A stretch of 64,000 bases of DNA from Desulfoluna limicola (GTDB taxonomy: Bacteria > Desulfobacterota > Desulfobacteria > Desulfobacterales > Desulfolunaceae). The stretch lies in assembly GCF_021654575.1 (NCBI RefSeq), contig NZ_AP024488.1:3557501-3621500 (forward strand), given 5' to 3'. The position numbers and the translations under genes were made by a program. The notes beneath the pieces were generated by a model. It did not search any database and was not told where the DNA came from. It saw only the letters and a program-made list of their open reading frames with translations. Of this stretch, positions 51,636 through 60,446 are shown piece by piece (the stretch's first letter is position 1; the number at the start of each line of letters is the position of its first letter).

Positions 51636-52829
51636 ATGAGTGAAGAAAACATCGTCAGATATTCAGAGAGAATGGGACACCTGCCCCCCTACCTGTTCGG
51701 CATGATCAACAAAATGAAGATGGAAAAACGCAGGAAGGGCCTTGATGTTATTGACCTCGGCATGGGCAACCCCGTGGACCCGGCCCCGGACAAGGTGACG
51801 GAGATGCTCTGCAAGGTGGCCAACGACCCCAAGAGCCACCGCTACCCCGTGGCAGGCGGAATCAAGCACCTGAAGCAGGAACTGGCCCTGATGTACGACA
51901 GAGACTACGGGGTAACCCTCGACCCGCAGTCCGAAGTCATCACCACCATCGGCTCCAAGGAAGGGGTCTCTCACCTCAGCCTGGCCCTGGTGGGACCCGG
52001 CGACACCGTGATGGTGCCCACCCCTGCCTTTCCCATCCACATCTACGCCGCCATCATCGCCGGGGCCAACGTCATGCGCTTCCCCATGTCCTCCGATGAG
52101 ATGATGCTCAAGCAAATCGCCGACCTCTGCGAATCCATGTACCCCACCCCCAAGATGCTGATGCTCAACTACCCCCACAACCCCACGGGCCAGGTGACAA
52201 CCGTTGACTTCTTCAAAGAGGTGGTAAAACTCGCCAAAAAGTACCGATTCATGGTGATCCAGGATTTCGCCTACTCACGCATCACCTACGACGGCTACAA
52301 GGCCCCCAGCTTCTTCGAAGTGGATGGCGCAAAAGACGTGGGCGTGGAGTTCGGCTCCTTCTCCAAATCGTACAACATGGCCGGATGGCGCATGGGCTAC
52401 TGCGTGGGCAACCCCGACATGATCAAAGGCCTTGAAAAGATCAAAGGCTACTACGACTACGGCATCTTCACCGCCATTCAGGCAGCCGGAATCGTGGCCC
52501 TTCGGGAGTGCGAAGACAACATCACCGAGCAGGTGGAGGTTTACAAAAAACGGCGGGACACCATGTGCGAGGTACTCGAAAGAATGGACTGGGAAGTGGA
52601 TCCCCCCAAAGCCGGCATGTTCGTCTGGGTAAAAATCCCCGACCGGTTCAAAAACAGCAACGACTCCATGGCCTTTGCCATGGAACTTATGGAAAAAGCC
52701 AACGTGGCCGTGGCCCCGGGCGCCGGCTTCAGCAAGGAGGGGGAAGGCTACCTGCGCCTCGCCCTCGTGGAAAACGAAGAACGCATCAGGCAGGCCTTAA
52801 GGCAAATCCGACAGGCGGAGATAGAGTAA
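51636..52829 (+). CDS. alaC: Alanine-forming class I/II aminotransferase (AlaC-like)
   Basis: 397 residues from the ATG at 51636, behind GGAGG. Class I PLP enzyme: NYPHNPTGQVT (Asn of the PLP site), IQDFAYSRITYDG (Asp and Tyr), and SFSKSYNMAGWRMGY with the Schiff-base Lys. The N terminus YSERMGHLPPYLFGMINKMK and DVIDLGMGNPVDP place it with E. coli AlaC (glutamate-pyruvate aminotransferase) and related enzymes, rather than aspartate aminotransferase. It would make alanine from pyruvate and glutamate. The alanine-rich leader and attenuator upstream independently support alanine as its product. Confidence 0.88.
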   Translation: MSEENIVRYSERMGHLPPYLFGMINKMKMEKRRKGLDVIDLGMGNPVDPAPDKVTEMLCKVANDPKSHRYPVAGGIKHLKQELALMYDRDYGVTLDPQSEVITTIGSKEGVSHLSLALVGPGDTVMVPTPAFPIHIYAAIIAGANVMRFPMSSDEMMLKQIADLCESMYPTPKMLMLNYPHNPTGQVTTVDFFKEVVKLAKKYRFMVIQDFAYSRITYDGYKAPSFFEVDGAKDVGVEFGSFSKSYNMAGWRMGYCVGNPDMIKGLEKIKGYYDYGIFTAIQAAGIVALRECEDNITEQVEVYKKRRDTMCEVLERMDWEVDPPKAGMFVWVKIPDRFKNSNDSMAFAMELMEKANVAVAPGAGFSKEGEGYLRLALVENEERIRQALRQIRQAEIE

Positions 52830-53165
52830 ACAGGCCTCCGGCGGGCAGGGGCTCAGCCCCTGCACCCCAGGAGCGCAAATGCTCCTGGCCTTCGTTCCTC
52901 AGGCCAGGAGCATTTGCTGAGGGCTACGCCCGATCTTGACCCTCAAGTTAGTGCCTCCGGCGGGTCGCTTTTTGAAAAAAGCTCCGCAAAAACTTTCCGG
53001 GTCCTTAAGCCCAAACTATAAGGTTTGCCAACACCGGCGATGCAATCGAAACTGTGCTCAAGACTTGTTTGTCAAACTTTTCAAAAGTTTGGCTCCCGGC
53101 AGGGCCGCCGGAGGCAGCTTTTTAGAAACTGAATAGTTACGTATAAAAAAATATCAGGTTGGCCC
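52830..53165. repeat. Three repeat modules; no gene
   Basis: GCCTCCGGCGGGCAGGGG at 52834, then a perfect 16-bp stem GCAAATGCTCCTGGCC (52875-52890) / GGCCAGGAGCATTTGC (52902-52917). GCCTCCGGCGGGTCGC with TTTTTGAAAAAAGCTCCGC at about 52952. CTTGTTTGTCAAACTTTTC ... GGCCGCCGGAGGC at 53065-53116. Confidence 0.85.
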
Positions 53166-53702
53166 TTACCGCCAGAAAACCGGGTAGTATCGTGTTCTCG
53201 GGATGTTATTGATGAGAAGGGCCACGAGAAGCATAATCGTGGCACCGGAGCCCACTGGAATCAACGGGTAAAGGTAACCCAGGCTGTGAATTTTCCCACT
53301 TCCGATCACAGCAATGAGGGCTGTGGCGCCTCCGGGAGGATGGAGGGTGTGGGTCAGGTGCATGACGGCAATGGATGTCGCCACGGCAAGGGACGACGCG
53401 AGCCACATCTCATGTGAAAACAGCTGATAACAAGCCACCCCCACAAAGGCGGAAAAGACGTGCCCGCCAAGCAGGTTCCGAGGTTGCGCCAGGGGGCTTT
53501 GCGGTACACCGTACAAAAGAACCGCCGAGGCCCCGAATGACCCGATAACAAGCAGAAGGTCCGTCTCCACAAGCAGGGAAAAGTGAATCAACGATACCGC
53601 GGCAATCCCCAGAAAAGACCCGATCCAGGACCAGAACACTTCCGAATGGCATGCCCGTTCCGGGGCACACCCCTGCCCCCTCATTTTTCTAAAATAGTTC
53701 AT
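53166..53702 (-). CDS. HPP-family integral membrane protein
   Basis: 178 residues with four to five membrane segments. The defining motif is HTLHPPGGATALIAVIG, plus GSFGASAVLLYGVPQSPLAQ and the helix pair before it. HPP proteins act in nitrite transport in plants and cyanobacteria, but their bacterial roles are mostly unknown. GGGAG lies five bases before the ATG at 53702. It is monocistronic. The ending after the last helix (NNIPRTRYYPVFW) is also typical of the family. Confidence 0.9.
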   Translation of the reverse strand: MNYFRKMRGQGCAPERACHSEVFWSWIGSFLGIAAVSLIHFSLLVETDLLLVIGSFGASAVLLYGVPQSPLAQPRNLLGGHVFSAFVGVACYQLFSHEMWLASSLAVATSIAVMHLTHTLHPPGGATALIAVIGSGKIHSLGYLYPLIPVGSGATIMLLVALLINNIPRTRYYPVFWR

Positions 53703-54406
53703 CGGAGCTCCCAGACATCATCTGTATTCAGCATGGTTCACAACAGCGCGATACGGTATCGCGGCGTCCATCGGTCAACCGATTCTTGCTGAGTCATAAA
53801 GGAGTCTGCAGACAAATGCATTGACACAGGTCAATTTTTCTAAAAACTCGACTGTGGCGTTAGGCCCGACACAAAATAAACCATCCAAAAAGGGAGGCCT
53901 CCGGCGGCAAGGTGTGCCACCTTGAAAGCGGGTTGCGGATGAACTTTGCCCCTCGTTCCTCGGGGCAAACCACACCCGCCTTTGATTTTGGTGTCGTCTT
54001 TAAATCATGCACAAACCTGTTTATCACACTTTTCAAAAACGTGGTCCCCGGAAGGGCCTTCGGAGTTATTCCGGTGATAGTCAATCGTCAAAAGAAGCGC
54101 CAACCGATATCATCTTGCAACCATGGATCCCCGGTCACTCAATCCGCCGACACGACCATAAAACTCACCATAAAAGCTTATCTGACACGTAAGGCCACCC
54201 GGAGAGCCGGGGAAGACGAAATTGGGGATCTGTTGTTACGAAACAATGAAACAGGGTTCTTCTCAAGAACGTTGGCACTGCCTTACCCTCCACGCGAATG
54301 CCTCGAAAGAGGTTGCATCACGGCGACCTCCATGCATTCGCCATAGGGTTTCAAGGTGCCCTCACCTTGGCCCCCGGCAGGGCCACCGGAGGCACACGTT
54401 GAGCCC
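53703..54406. repeat. Repeat modules and long element copy 2 (inverted)
   Basis: Module at 53895-53990: GCCTCCGGCGGCAAGGTG, stem GCGGATG ... CCCCTCGTTCCTCGGGG ... CACCCGC. CCTGTTTATCACACTTTTC module at 54010. Copy 2 of the long element runs from about 54060 to 54395 in the opposite direction to the copies at 32.2 and 58.1 kb. Confidence 0.8.
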
Positions 54407-55303
54407 CTACCGTCTTGCGGACATCGGATTCACCCGACGATCCAGAACAGCCACGGCGCGTGAGAGGCTGAAGGTGAGGATAAAGTAGAGAAAGGTGACG
54501 GTGAGCCAGACTTCGAAGGTGAGAAAGGTGGCAGACATGATCTCCATGCCCTGGAAGGTGAGCTCCTGGATGGAGATGACGCTCATGATGGCCGAGTCCT
54601 TGATGGTGGAGATAAACTGACCGGCAAGGGGCGAAAGGATTTTGCGAAGGGCCTGGGGCAGGATAACGTGAGTGAAGACCTGGAGGTCGGTGAGGCCTGT
54701 GGCCCGTGCTGCCTCCCACTGGCCGCTGGAGACTGAAATCAGCCCGCCGCGGACAATCTCGGTGACGTAGGCGGCCTCGTAGATGGCCAGGGTAATCACG
54801 GCAGAGAAAAAGGCGTTGATGTGCGCCTGCCCGGTAAAGAAAAAGGCCACCACGCCTTGCGTGGTTTCTGAACGGGCCCGGAGCCACCCATCGATCCCCA
54901 AAAGGTCGAGGAACTGGCTGCTGATAAAAAAGTAGAAGAGAAACACCAGCACCAGGGAAGGGATGTTCCGAAGGGTCTCCACGTAGAACCAGCCGAGAAA
55001 CTTCTGTCCCGGCGAGCCATGGGCCCGCATGGCACCGAACACCACACCGATGATGGAAGCGAGAAGGGTCGCCCAGAAGCTGAGCTTTACGGTGGTGAAA
55101 AACCCCTTCAGCAGCAGATTCGGCACCCAGCTGCCCCCATCGGTCTGCCTGAGGATATACGAAGGGATCGTCCCCCACTCCCATCGGTAGTCCAGCACAT
55201 CCCCTACCCGCTGGAAAAACCACACCAGAAGTCCCCCCGCCACAACAAGGGCCACGCCGTCCACCACACCAAATCGATATCTTTTGTTTCCGGGATGCAT
55301 CAT
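54407..55303 (-). CDS. Amino-acid ABC transporter permease (HisM/GlnP type)
   Basis: 298 residues, five to six membrane helices. The inner-membrane permease signature is present: VETLRNIPSLVLVFLFYFFI in the first half, and the EAA-loop region GQWEAARATGLTDLQVFTHV ... ILPQALRKILSPLAGQFIST, which contacts the ATPase. It belongs to the polar amino-acid uptake family. It is downstream of the binding-protein gene on the same strand. No ATP-binding subunit gene follows; downstream lies only the repeat-filled gap before the HPP gene. Ribosome site before the ATG is weak. Confidence 0.88.
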   Translation of the reverse strand: MMHPGNKRYRFGVVDGVALVVAGGLLVWFFQRVGDVLDYRWEWGTIPSYILRQTDGGSWVPNLLLKGFFTTVKLSFWATLLASIIGVVFGAMRAHGSPGQKFLGWFYVETLRNIPSLVLVFLFYFFISSQFLDLLGIDGWLRARSETTQGVVAFFFTGQAHINAFFSAVITLAIYEAAYVTEIVRGGLISVSSGQWEAARATGLTDLQVFTHVILPQALRKILSPLAGQFISTIKDSAIMSVISIQELTFQGMEIMSATFLTFEVWLTVTFLYFILTFSLSRAVAVLDRRVNPMSARR

Positions 55304-55729
55304 AATTTCTTAAAACAGGCCTCCGGGGCCCAGGGGATGAGCCTCTGGACACAAGGATTGAAAATACGCCAGGTGCGTCACCACTTAGGGCTCATCGCAT
55401 CCGCAATCGCGCACAATGAATTAGGGTAGGCACCGTGCGTCTCGAGTGCGCAGGCTACTGGAACGCCGATAGTCAATTCAGTCAGGCTCCTGAAATCACC
55501 TGCAGAGGCACAGGACCAGACCTCATCAGAAGCAATTTCGACTGAGTGAGGACCGCCCCAACACGCCTTTGATGCCCGCAAACGCCCATGTGGTTTGCCC
55601 CGAGGAACGAGGGGCAAAAGGCATGAGCACCCAGGTTTATGGTTTTTATGCTTAAGTGGCTTCGCCACCTTCACCCCCGGAGGAACGCTTTTCCCCTAAG
55701 CAACCTGAATCAATTTAATCGGCCCCTGG
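55304..55729. repeat. Repeat modules between permease and binding protein
   Basis: GCCTCCGGGGCCCAGGGGATGA at about 55319, the segment TTTGCCCCGAGGAACGAGGG around 55598-55617 within a decayed stem, and AGTGGCTTCGCCACC with CCCCCGGAGG near 55654-55682. No gene. Confidence 0.65.
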
Positions 55730-56527
55730 CTACTTCACCTGATCTGCCCAGTCCCTTGTTTCGAACCAGTGGTGTTTGGTTGAAGCGAGGAAGCCATCGG
55801 CCTGTTTCACGCGAATCCAGTTGTTGAAGTAGTTGAGGGCGTCAAAGTCGCCTTTTTTCACGGCAAACCCGATGGGCTCCTTGGTAAAGGGCTCTGTCAT
55901 GGGGACAAACAGTTTCTCCGGGAATTTAAGGGCCTGGAACGTTGGCAGGGGTGCCGACGCAACCACAGCATGGACGCGACCGAGGTAGAGTTCCTGAAGG
56001 GCCTGGCTCTCGTTTTCAAACAGCTTGAAGGTGGCATTGGGAATAAACTTTTTTGCGGCCATCTCGGCGGTGGTGCCGATACGAACAGCGATGGTCACAT
56101 TCTTTTTATCAAAATCGGCAAGGGAAGAAAAACCGGCAGCCTTCTTCTTATGGGCCACCAGGGACATGCCTGTAAAATCATAAGGGTCGGAGAAGTTCAC
56201 CTTGAGGTTTCGTTTGGGAGTAATGCCCATGCCACCGATGATTACATCGAACTTACCGGTAAGAAGCGCCGGGATAATGCCGGACCAGTTGGTGGGAACA
56301 AACTCCACCTTCACGCCCATGTCTTTGGCAAGTTCCCGTGCCACATCAATTTCAAAGCCGATAAGTTCCCCGGTCTTGTCGCGCATGGCCCAGGGAACGA
56401 AGGTGGACATCCCCACCCGGATCACGCCTTTTTTCTGAATCGACTCGATTACGCTCTCTTCTGCCCAGAGTTGCCCGCTGCATGCGAGCATCAGAACCAT
56501 CATCAGTCCAGCCAGCCATCGCTTCAT
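55730..56527 (-). CDS. Periplasmic amino-acid-binding protein (SBP_bac_3)
   Basis: 265 residues from the ATG at 56527 (GGAG seven bases upstream). Signal peptide MKRWLAGLMMVLMLACSGQL then WA. The mature domain is a type II binding protein: KGVIRVGMSTFVPWAMRDKT, GFEIDVARELAKDMGVKVEF, FDVIIGGMGITPKRNLKVNF. The G-F-E/D-I-D-V and 'DVIIGGMGITPKR' motifs are those of polar amino-acid binders (Arg, Gln, Glu and others). It lies between two permease genes of the same importer. Specificity unknown. Confidence 0.92.
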   Translation of the reverse strand: MKRWLAGLMMVLMLACSGQLWAEESVIESIQKKGVIRVGMSTFVPWAMRDKTGELIGFEIDVARELAKDMGVKVEFVPTNWSGIIPALLTGKFDVIIGGMGITPKRNLKVNFSDPYDFTGMSLVAHKKKAAGFSSLADFDKKNVTIAVRIGTTAEMAAKKFIPNATFKLFENESQALQELYLGRVHAVVASAPLPTFQALKFPEKLFVPMTEPFTKEPIGFAVKKGDFDALNYFNNWIRVKQADGFLASTKHHWFETRDWADQVK

Positions 56528-56817
56528 GATTGTCTCCATCGTTTGGGTTCATTTTTTGTACAACATGCCTCCGGCGGCAAGGTATGCCACCTTGAAAGCA
56601 GGTTGCAGATGCGCTTTGCCCCTCGTTCCTCGGGTCAAATCACATCCGCCTTTGAATCGAGAGTTTCCAGAGCTCATTTGTAAAGAGCGGTTTATCAAAC
56701 GTTTCAGAAACTTGGCCACCGACAGGGCCGCCGGATGCACAAGCTGAATAGTTACCATGGACCAAACGTCGTCACCTGCTGACCCGGGTTGCGTGCCTAT
56801 AGCCTATGGCCTGATGC
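56528..56817. repeat. Two repeat modules
   Basis: GCCTCCGGCGGCAAGGTATG at 56569, GCAGATGCGCTTTG ... CCCCTCGTTCCTCGGG ... CACATCCGC at 56605-56650, and TTATCAAACGTTTCAGAAAC ... GGGCCGCCGGATGC at 56692-56738. Confidence 0.75.
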
Positions 56818-57627
56818 CTACCCCCTGAAAGCAACCCGCCTCTCCCATCGTGCGATACAGGCGGAAAGGGTCGCCGTCAGAATCAGATAGCAGAAGGCCA
56901 CGGTGAACCAGATTTCAAAGGTCAAAAAGGTATCGGCGACGATGCTCTGGCCCTGCATGGTGAGATCGAATATGGAGATGGTGCTCACCAGGGCGGAGTC
57001 TTTGATAAGGGAGACCCCCTGACCTGCCAGCATGGGCAGCATCTGCCTCAGGGCCTGGGGAAAGATCACGTCCTTGAAGGTGACCCAGGGGGTCATCCCC
57101 AGGCTGAAGGATGCTTCCCACTGCCCCTTGTCCACGGCCACAATACCGGAACGTATGATCTCCGAGGCGTAGGCCCCTTCAAAAAGAGAAAGGGCGGTAA
57201 CGGCCGAAGCAAAGGCCGAAAGGTCAATGACCGGTGAGATCACGAAATAGATCACAAAGAGCTGGATCAAAAGCGGGGTGTTGCGAATGGTTTCGACGTA
57301 GCCCACCACCAGGGCGTTTAAAACCGGCGAAGAGGAAAGGCGCATCAGCGCCGTGGAAAAGCCGATGACCATGGTGAACAGGAGGCTGATCACCGAAATC
57401 TTCAGGGTCACCAGCATGCCCTTCATCAGAAGTCCGGCTTGAATGCCGTCATCCGTCACAGAGACAAGGTAAGGCCACACCCTGTACCACTGCCAGTTAT
57501 AGCTCAGGTTGTGGTATCCATATGCGAAAAGGGCAAACACGCAACCGAGCAAGAGTGCCGTTTTGCCGTATATTCTGACCCAGTGGTTCCATCTCTTCAA
57601 AGTATACAGGCCTCTGTCGGGATACAT
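56818..57627 (-). CDS. Amino-acid ABC transporter permease (second subunit)
   Basis: 269 residues, five to six membrane helices, homologous to the permease at 54407-55303. It shows YVETIRNTPLLIQLFVIYFV and GQWEASFSLGMTPWVTFKDV ... IFPQALRQMLPMLAGQGVSL, the conserved permease motif and EAA loop. The two permeases would form the heterodimer of one importer together with the binding protein encoded between them. The ATG at 57627 lacks a clear ribosome site; a TTG nine codons later, behind AGAGG, is an alternative start. No ATPase gene is upstream. Confidence 0.88.
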   Translation of the reverse strand: MYPDRGLYTLKRWNHWVRIYGKTALLLGCVFALFAYGYHNLSYNWQWYRVWPYLVSVTDDGIQAGLLMKGMLVTLKISVISLLFTMVIGFSTALMRLSSSPVLNALVVGYVETIRNTPLLIQLFVIYFVISPVIDLSAFASAVTALSLFEGAYASEIIRSGIVAVDKGQWEASFSLGMTPWVTFKDVIFPQALRQMLPMLAGQGVSLIKDSALVSTISIFDLTMQGQSIVADTFLTFEIWFTVAFCYLILTATLSACIARWERRVAFRG

Positions 57628-58580
57628 TTAAGGTACACAGAAAATTCAGAAGTCCACCCGACAGCCGCCGACCGCCGTCCGCATCCGCCCGAATAACGGG
57701 CCAAAGGACCAAGTGGGACACACACCTCATAAAGACGGGGACCATAAGCCTGCCTGTCACCCGGTTCGATACCCGGTGAGAGATCTCTTCTTTCTTGCAT
57801 GATAGCGGACGTAAGACGACCGGAAGGGCCAGCAGGACGGGTTCTCAAGTGAGCAAAAGGTTTTCAGTCCGCTCCTTTACCGGCAGGTATCCGGAGCCTT
57901 CCCCACACCCCGGTAACAAGACGTCCCGGCGTGATTTCGTTCCCTGCCTGTTGGGGCATTGTATAGAAAACGCCCCTTAAAAACAACTCCCTTCAATTGA
58001 CATCTCTGCTGAGGGAAGATAGCGTCATTTTCCCGGTTCACGGGTTCAAAACGGAGTTGTCCCGGTAACAGCCTAGGTTATAATACATATACCGATCACA
58101 AGGTGGGGGCATCTTGAAACCCTATGGCGAATGCGTGGAGGTCGCCGTGATGCAATCGCTTTTGAGGCATTCGCGTGGAGGGTAAGGTAGTGCGACCGTT
58201 CTTGAGAAGAGACCTGTTTCATGGTTGCGTAACGACAGCGCCTCAATGTCGTCTTCCCCGGCTGTCCGGGTGGCCTGTCGTGTCAGGTAAGCCTTTATGG
58301 TCGTATTGGCGGATCGAGTGACCGGGGAGGCATGTTTGCACAATGACGCCGATTGACATTCCTTTTGACGGTTGACTGTCACCGGATTAACTCCGGCGGC
58401 AAGGGAGGCGAAGCCACATCAGGCAAAACACCATAAAAGCAGGCATCGGTTGTGCTTTGCCCCTCGCTTCTTAAAATCTGTTTATCAAACTTTTCAAAAG
58501 TTTAGCCCCCCGGCAGGGCCGCCGGAGGCAATCGTTAGCTCAACAGCCACAAGCCCCACAATTTATTCCAGGAGCCATCC
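57628..58580. repeat. Long element copy 3 and short module; no gene
   Basis: 57628-58080 shows no gene. Copy 3 of the long element occupies about 58100-58440, same direction as copy 1: GGCGAATGCGTGGAGGTCGC ... GGCATTCGCG, TTCTTGAGAAGAGACCTG, GGATCGAGTGACCGGGGAGG, AACTCCGGCGGCAAGGG. A CTGTTTATCAAAC - TTTTCAAAAGTTTAG module ending GGCCGCCGGAGGC is at 58478-58530. Confidence 0.8.
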
Positions 58581-59855
58581 ATGTCCGACACAACATCCAC
58601 CATCGAGAAACTCACCCGGCGCATCCGGGAGCTGGAGCTCAACGACCGGTTTATGGGTCTCCTGGAAAAAGCTCTGGATGCCGCCTACATCATCGATTTA
58701 TCAGGCAACTTCATCGACGCCAACGACACGGCCCTCATGATGCTTGGGTACCAGCGCCACGAGCTGGCTTCCCTCAATTTCTTCGAGCTGATCCGAGAAG
58801 ATCAGAAAGCCAATGCCGTGGGCATCCTCGGCAGCCCGGAAAAACGCACCGGGTTCACCGAAGCCCTGGAATTTCGGGTGCGTCGCAAAGATGGCTCCCA
58901 CATCTGGGTCTCCTCCCGTGCCCGCCTGATAAAGGAAAACGATGTCCCCGTCAGGCTCCACGGCATTGCCGTGGACATCACCGAGCGGAAAAAACGGGAA
59001 GAGGAACTCAAAAACAGAGAAGAGAACCTCACCATGGCCCTTGAAGGGGCCGAGCTCGGCGTGTGGTACTGGCGTGTCAATGAAAAGGAGGTCACCTTGG
59101 AACGTGGCTGGGGCAAACGATTCGGCGTAGAGAGCGGGGAGTCCATGCACCAGAAAGAGTTCCTGGAACGCCTGCACCCATCCGAGCGCCCCATGGTATC
59201 CGGAGCCTTCACCCTCCACCTCAAAGGGGAGACAGACGCCGTCCACGTCCGTCATCGCCTCAAGGGGCGTGACGGAACCTGGCTCTGGATGAGCACACGC
59301 GGCAAAGCCGTTGAAAAAACACCCGACGGCCATGTCCTGACCATAGCCGGGACCTTCCTGGACGTCACCCGCCAGGTGCGCATGGAAAAAGCCCTGGAAC
59401 GCCGGAAAGCAGAAGTGGAAGAGAAGGTGAGTCGCCTCGAAGAGAGCCAGGCGGCCCTTAAGGCCCTGCTCACCCAACGTGAGAAGGATCGGGAAGAACT
59501 GGGTGAAAACATGACCGCCACCCTCCGCCACCTGGTGCTCCCCTCCCTTGAGAAGGTGGCCGAGCACCCCCTGACCCCGGCCCAGAAGAAACACCTTGAT
59601 GCCGCCATGGGAAGCCTGGCGGACATCATCTCCCCCTTTACAAAGCGCCTGGCCTCCCCATTTATCAACCTCACCCCCATGGAACTGAAAGTGGCCGAGC
59701 TCATCCGGCAGGGCCACACCTCCAAAGAGATGGCCACGATGCTTCACCTCTCCAAAGGGACCATCGACTTCCATCGCAACAACATCCGAAAAAAACTCGG
59801 CCTCAACAACAGCGGCGCCAACCTGCGCACCCAGCTTCTCTCCCTCACCCGTTAG
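58581..59855 (+). CDS. PAS-PAS-LuxR transcriptional regulator
   Basis: 424 residues. The first PAS at about 20-135 begins MGLLEKALDAAYIIDLSGNF and ends in the S-box GIAVDITERKKREEEL. The second PAS at about 145-265 contains GVWYWRVNEKEVTLERGWGK. A coiled coil follows at about 268-310, and a LuxR/FixJ-type helix-turn-helix at about 358-420 (LTPMELKVAELIRQGHTSKE ... TIDFHRNNIRKKLGL). There is no kinase or receiver domain, so the PAS pair probably senses a ligand directly and controls DNA binding in one protein. Target genes unknown; FadL-type gene lies downstream. Confidence 0.9.
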   Translation: MSDTTSTIEKLTRRIRELELNDRFMGLLEKALDAAYIIDLSGNFIDANDTALMMLGYQRHELASLNFFELIREDQKANAVGILGSPEKRTGFTEALEFRVRRKDGSHIWVSSRARLIKENDVPVRLHGIAVDITERKKREEELKNREENLTMALEGAELGVWYWRVNEKEVTLERGWGKRFGVESGESMHQKEFLERLHPSERPMVSGAFTLHLKGETDAVHVRHRLKGRDGTWLWMSTRGKAVEKTPDGHVLTIAGTFLDVTRQVRMEKALERRKAEVEEKVSRLEESQAALKALLTQREKDREELGENMTATLRHLVLPSLEKVAEHPLTPAQKKHLDAAMGSLADIISPFTKRLASPFINLTPMELKVAELIRQGHTSKEMATMLHLSKGTIDFHRNNIRKKLGLNNSGANLRTQLLSLTR

Positions 59856-60446
59856 CCCAGACTAAAGAAACGTGCCTCCGGCGGCGAGGTGAGCCACCTC
59901 GAAAGCTGATTGCCCTTGCGCTTTCCCCTTCGTCCCTCAGGGTAAATCGCAAGGGCGTTCACCGCGGGCTGCGCCCGCCTCCAATGCTGGAGATTAATCA
60001 AATACTCCCACGAGCATATAATGTTGTGGATACGGTTTCGTAATTCTAACAGAATCGGGTTTGAATCGAATATCTTCAGCGACAAAGGGCTTCGCCCGTG
60101 GGTTCCCTACGGTGATTATTTATGCTGTCTTGCCCGGCTGCCAGAGACCATGCCCAATGTTCCTCCCCCACACCCAAACTCCGTTCATGAACAGACAGAC
60201 CCCTATCAGTCGAAACCCCGGTTAAAGGCCCACCACAAGGGGACATAATTTGAAATACCCATTCTAAAGTATATGGTTTAGACCTACATTAACCCCACAT
60301 TCTTTCCATATTGTCTTTCCATGGGGCTCTGGCATGCTTACGCAAACAACCACGGCATCGCCATCAAGGTCCAGGTTGCTTAAAAAAACAAACCAGCCGG
60401 GAGTGCCCCGGCCCAATGCGATAACCATATTGAACGTCGAGGATTC
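59856..60446. repeat. Hairpin module with 100-bp tail; promoter region of the FadL-type gene
   Basis: 59873-60075 matches the module at 43859-44060, with stem GCCCTTGCG (59912-59920) / CGCAAGGGC (59948-59956) and a diverged but alignable tail (TCTAACAGAATCGG versus TCTAACAAAATCGG). The region 60100-60446 has no gene and presumably holds the promoter. Confidence 0.75.

Noticed and set aside
57764..57781. T-arm-like CCGGTTCGATACCCGG suggesting a tRNA
   Set aside because: No acceptor, D or anticodon arms can be formed around it.
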